Below, piece by piece: positions 4,656-7,475 of a stretch of DNA of 7,475 nucleotides (the stretch's first letter is position 1; each line of letters opens with the position of its first letter). Below the pieces are notes generated by a model that was not told the DNA's origin, did not search any database, and worked only from the letters and a program-made list of their open reading frames with translations. Made by a program: the position numbers and the translations under genes. The DNA is from Bacillota bacterium. Its GTDB lineage: Bacteria > Bacillota > Dehalobacteriia > UBA4068. The stretch spans positions 1 to 7,475 of the forward strand of contig JAUMYD010000092.1 in NCBI GenBank assembly GCA_030528765.1. The letters run 5' to 3'.

Positions 4656-7343
4656 CTATTCAGGGAGCTTCTCCATGGCATACCAGTTATTCCCCTGCTT
4701 CAAATCCACAGTCAAAGGAACAGAAAGGGAGACGGCGCCTTCCATCTGTTCCCGCACCAACTGCGGCAGGAATTCCTGTTCTTCCATTGCCATATCAAAA
4801 ATCAGCTCATCGTGTACCTGCAGCAGCATCCGGGAAGCGAAATCCCGCTGACGCAGCTCCTGCTCCAGCCGCACCATGGCGATTTTGATGATATCCGCTG
4901 CGCTTCCCTGAATGGGGGCATTCATCGCCATACGCTCTGCAAAGCTGCGCAGATTGTAATTCCGATTGTTCAGATCCGGCAGGTAGCGACGGCGGCCAAA
5001 GATTGTGGAAACATAGCCATCCTTTCTGGCCTGCTCCAAAAGGATCTGATGCCATTCCTCCACCTGAGGATAGCGGGAATAATAACGTGCAATATAATCC
5101 TGGGCCTCTTTGCGGCTGATACCCAGATCCCGGCTCAGCCCGTAATCGCTGATGCCATAGACAATACCGAAATTCACAGCCTTTGCCTGGCGGCGCTGAG
5201 CGGAGCTGACCTGCTCCAGGGGGATGCCCAAAACCTCTGCCGCAGTGCGGGCATGGATATCCTCCCCCTGCTGGTAAGCAGCGATCAGCTTCTCATCCCC
5301 GCTGATGTGGGCCAGCACCCGCAGCTCGATCTGGCTATAATCCGCGGCCAGGAGCATACGCTGGGGGCTGCTGGCAGTAAAAACCTGCCGGATGCGCCGT
5401 CCCTGCTCCTGCCGGATCGGAATATTCTGCAGATTCGGCTCCACTGAGGAAAGGCGTCCGGTAGCTGTAACCGTCTGGGTAAAGCGGGTGTGCAGCTTGC
5501 CGCTGCGGGGGTTGATAAGCTTCACCATGCCCTCTGTGTAGGTGGAGCGAAGCTTGGCAACCATGCGATAATCCAGCAGCAGCTGGGCAACAGGATACAG
5601 CGGGGCCAGGCTCTCAAGTACTTCTGCATCCGTGGAATAGCCGGTCTTGGTTTTTTTCAGCGGCGGAATACCCATTTTCTCGAAGAGCACGGTTCCCAGC
5701 TGCTTGGGGGAATTCAGGTTGAATTCCATTCCGGCCAGCTCAAAAATCTGCTGCTGGTAAGATTTTTCCTCTGCCTGCAGCTCCTGAGACATAGCCTCCA
5801 GCTGCTCCCGATCTACATTGATCCCTTGGATCTCCATATCTGCCAGCACAAAGCTGAGCGGCAACTCCATATCCAGATAAAGACCCAGCATGGCAGAATC
5901 CTCCAGCCGCTGACGCAGAAGGCGGAGCAGAGCCGGAAGCAGGCGGGCATAGGCCGCGCCGTCCTGTGGGGAGGGCGGCAGAGAAAAAGGCAGGGAATTC
6001 TCCAAAGCCAGCTTTTCCAGCGCATAATCCCCAGCAGCCGGATCCAGCAGGTAGGCGGCCAGATAGGCATCATCCACGACCCCGGCCAGCTGAATGCCAT
6101 GGAAGGCCAGCAATTCCTTCAGTTCCTTTGCTGCTGCGGTCTGCTTCGGGAAGGAAGCCTGCTCCAGCAGGGGGCGAAGAACTTCCAGCGGGCCAAAGCC
6201 CGGACGCAGATCCAGAATAAAGGGGCCGGCAGCTTCTCCGAAAAGGGAAAGCAGCTCCAGGCCTCCATCTATGGCTGCATCCTTCCACTGTGCAAAGATG
6301 GCACAGCCGGATTCTTCCCGAAGTTTTTGCAAATAAGCCCGAAGTGCAGCCACATCCGAGCAGGGAGAGCAGCATTCCGAAGGCGCAGAAACGGCTTCTC
6401 CGCTGCTGCCTGCCCAAGGGCGATCCCCGAAAGGATCCTCCGGAGGGAAAAGGCTCTCCTTCTCCGGAGCTGCAGGCTTCTGCTGGGAAAGTGTGCGGGA
6501 GAGCTGCCGCAGGCCCAGTCTTTCATAAAGGGAAGTCAGCCTGTGAACATCCACATCAGGAACGAAGGCTAAGGCCTGCCAATCCACCTCCAGGGGGACA
6601 TTGCGGCAGATGGTCGCCAGCTCCCGGCTTCGCAGGGCCTGCTCCCTGTTGTTTGCCAGCTTTTCCCGAAGCTTCGGCCCATCCACTTGTTCCAGATTTT
6701 CATAGATGCTGTCAATGCTGCCAAAGCGACTGATCAACTTCAGAGCCGTTTTTTCTCCCACACCGGGGACACCGGGTATATTGTCAGAGCTGTCCCCCAT
6801 CAGCCCCTTTACCTGGATCAGCTGGATTGGCTCCAGGCCATAGCGCTCCCGGATGGCTTCCGGATCATACTGCTCGATCTCGCTGATGCCTTTTTTCGTC
6901 ATAAAGACATGCACCTGCTGATCCACCAGCTGGAAAACATCCCGATCCCCGGAAAAGATCTCCACCTGCATATTCTTTTCGGCAGCAAGGCGGGAGAGGG
7001 TTCCCAGCAGGTCATCTGCCTCGTAATCCTCCATTTCCAGCCAATACACCTGGGCTGCATCAAGAATTTCTTTGATCAGTTCAAACTGTCCTTTCAGCTC
7101 CTCCGGGGTGGCGGAGCGGGTGCCCTTATACTCCGGATCGATGCGATTCCGGAAGGTGAGCCGGCTTTTATCAAAGCAGACAGCCACATAATCCGGCTTC
7201 TGCTGGGCTGTGAGTTTGTTGAACATCATCATAAAGCCATGAAGCGCATTGGTAAAAACCCCATCTGCATTGGAAAGCAGCGGCAGGGCATAAAACGCAC
7301 GGTGCAGCAGGCTGCTGCCATCAAGCAGCAATAGCTTGGACAT
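4656..7343 (-). CDS. polA: DNA polymerase I (5' nuclease plus polymerase; proofreading domain degenerate)
   Basis: This 895-residue polymerase removes RNA primers, fills gaps and serves excision repair. The 5'-nuclease/flap domain covers about 1-290, with D8, the acidic cluster 'YEADD' (107-111), 'SGDRD' (131-135) and 'GDSSDNIPG' (183-191). A linker (about 285-335) contains an odd Cys group at C324, C325 and C328. The 3'-5' exonuclease-like domain covers about 335-490. It lacks the DxE of Exo I ('CAIFAQWKDA' stands there) and shows no Exo III YxxxD, as in the proofreading-deficient Bacillus/Taq-type enzymes. The polymerase domain (about 490-895) has motif A 'DYSQIELR' (D668), motif B with K721, F725 and Y729, and motif C 'VHDE' (843-846); all catalytic residues are present. 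I chose ATG 7341-7343 because GGAGG lies 5 nt upstream and the protein then begins 'MSKLLLLDG' as in homologues. The in-frame ATG 13 codons earlier has no ribosome site. It is first in the operon, just after a candidate promoter. Confidence 0.98.
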   Translation of the reverse strand: MSKLLLLDGSSLLHRAFYALPLLSNADGVFTNALHGFMMMFNKLTAQQKPDYVAVCFDKSRLTFRNRIDPEYKGTRSATPEELKGQFELIKEILDAAQVYWLEMEDYEADDLLGTLSRLAAEKNMQVEIFSGDRDVFQLVDQQVHVFMTKKGISEIEQYDPEAIRERYGLEPIQLIQVKGLMGDSSDNIPGVPGVGEKTALKLISRFGSIDSIYENLEQVDGPKLREKLANNREQALRSRELATICRNVPLEVDWQALAFVPDVDVHRLTSLYERLGLRQLSRTLSQQKPAAPEKESLFPPEDPFGDRPWAGSSGEAVSAPSECCSPCSDVAALRAYLQKLREESGCAIFAQWKDAAIDGGLELLSLFGEAAGPFILDLRPGFGPLEVLRPLLEQASFPKQTAAAKELKELLAFHGIQLAGVVDDAYLAAYLLDPAAGDYALEKLALENSLPFSLPPSPQDGAAYARLLPALLRLLRQRLEDSAMLGLYLDMELPLSFVLADMEIQGINVDREQLEAMSQELQAEEKSYQQQIFELAGMEFNLNSPKQLGTVLFEKMGIPPLKKTKTGYSTDAEVLESLAPLYPVAQLLLDYRMVAKLRSTYTEGMVKLINPRSGKLHTRFTQTVTATGRLSSVEPNLQNIPIRQEQGRRIRQVFTASSPQRMLLAADYSQIELRVLAHISGDEKLIAAYQQGEDIHARTAAEVLGIPLEQVSSAQRRQAKAVNFGIVYGISDYGLSRDLGISRKEAQDYIARYYSRYPQVEEWHQILLEQARKDGYVSTIFGRRRYLPDLNNRNYNLRSFAERMAMNAPIQGSAADIIKIAMVRLEQELRQRDFASRMLLQVHDELIFDMAMEEQEFLPQLVREQMEGAVSLSVPLTVDLKQGNNWYAMEKLPE

Positions 7344-7348
7344 AAATG

Positions 7349-7353
7349 CCTCC
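7349..7353 (-). promoter_or_regulatory. Shine-Dalgarno deciding the polA start
   Basis: GGAGG lies 5 nt before the ATG at 7341-7343. The alternative in-frame ATG at 7380-7382 has no comparable site upstream. Confidence 0.8.
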
Positions 7354-7405
7354 AATCCGCCGGAGGAAGCTCCCGGCAGCATGATTTGGAAATGCTTAAA
7401 ATAAA

Positions 7406-7435
7406 ATTATAGCATGCTTCTCCACAAAAAAACAA
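7406..7435 (-). promoter_or_regulatory. Candidate promoter of the polA operon
   Basis: On the - strand a consensus TATAAT (7406-7411) carries an extended -10 'TGC' just upstream. The best -35, TTGTTT (7430-7435), is 18 nt away and weak, and it coincides with the T-tract of the terminator before it. The transcript would start near 7399, giving a leader of about 55 nt before polA. The extended -10 probably compensates for the poor -35. Confidence 0.7.
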
Positions 7436-7465
7436 TACGGACAGGGAGTTCTCCCTGCCCGTATT
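7426..7465 (-). terminator. Rho-independent terminator of the gene upstream of polA
   Basis: On the - strand a 15-position stem (7434-7448 with 7451-7465, one mismatch, tight loop) is followed by G and seven T (7426-7432). It should end transcription of a - strand gene beyond the right edge and so insulate the polA promoter that begins in its T-tract. The opposite strand has only a short poly-T equivalent, so it is mainly one-directional. Confidence 0.88.
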
Positions 7466-7475
7466 AAAACTTCTC

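Noticed and set aside
5490..6572. A 360-codon open frame on the + strand inside polA
   Set aside because: It is antisense to conserved polymerase and exonuclease-like domains. Its His/Gln/Ile-rich composition is typical of a shadow frame.
1..7475. CRISPR array, insertion sequence, integrase or attachment repeats
   Set aside because: No regularly spaced repeats, transposase or integrase coding sequence, or terminal inverted repeats were seen on either strand.

Overview
The window looks like chromosomal DNA from a Gram-positive-lineage bacterium (Firmicutes sensu lato, probably a gut Clostridia or Negativicutes member). The evidence is strong GGAGG-type Shine-Dalgarno sites, a DNA polymerase I with a decayed proofreading domain, a tRNA-Leu with encoded CCA, and a tight polA-mutM-coaE-transglycosylase cluster. 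The exact taxon cannot be read from the sequence.

Layout. Positions 1-2175 (+ strand) hold one long gene for a 719-residue protein that I do not recognise as a whole. It has a hydrophilic, disordered-looking N-terminus, a central papain-like cysteine peptidase signature (Q209, C215-W216, H324) and a largely helical C-terminal half. Its reading frame is open to the left edge, so the start is uncertain. Positions 2176-2411 form a convergent junction. It contains one strong, probably bidirectional terminator and a second hairpin serving the tRNA. A tRNA-Leu(GAG) lies on the - strand at 2412-2496. Its likely promoter sits inside the last codons of the gene before it.

Positions 2502-7343 (- strand) form a compact operon read right to left: polA (DNA polymerase I), mutM/fpg (8-oxoguanine glycosylase), coaE (dephospho-CoA kinase) and a membrane-anchored GH23 lytic transglycosylase. 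Intergenic distances are 71 bp, 9 bp and an 11-bp overlap. A promoter with an extended -10 (7406-7435) precedes polA and abuts the terminator of an unseen upstream gene (7426-7465).

Function. polA and mutM are joined by base-excision repair: the glycosylase removes oxidised purines and Pol I fills and processes the gap. coaE (last step of CoA synthesis) and the transglycosylase (peptidoglycan cleavage) appear to be co-transcribed housekeeping passengers. The papain-like gene belongs to a separate, convergent unit. It differs in base composition (about 38% GC over its first 480 bp) and is the least explained and most interesting part of the window.
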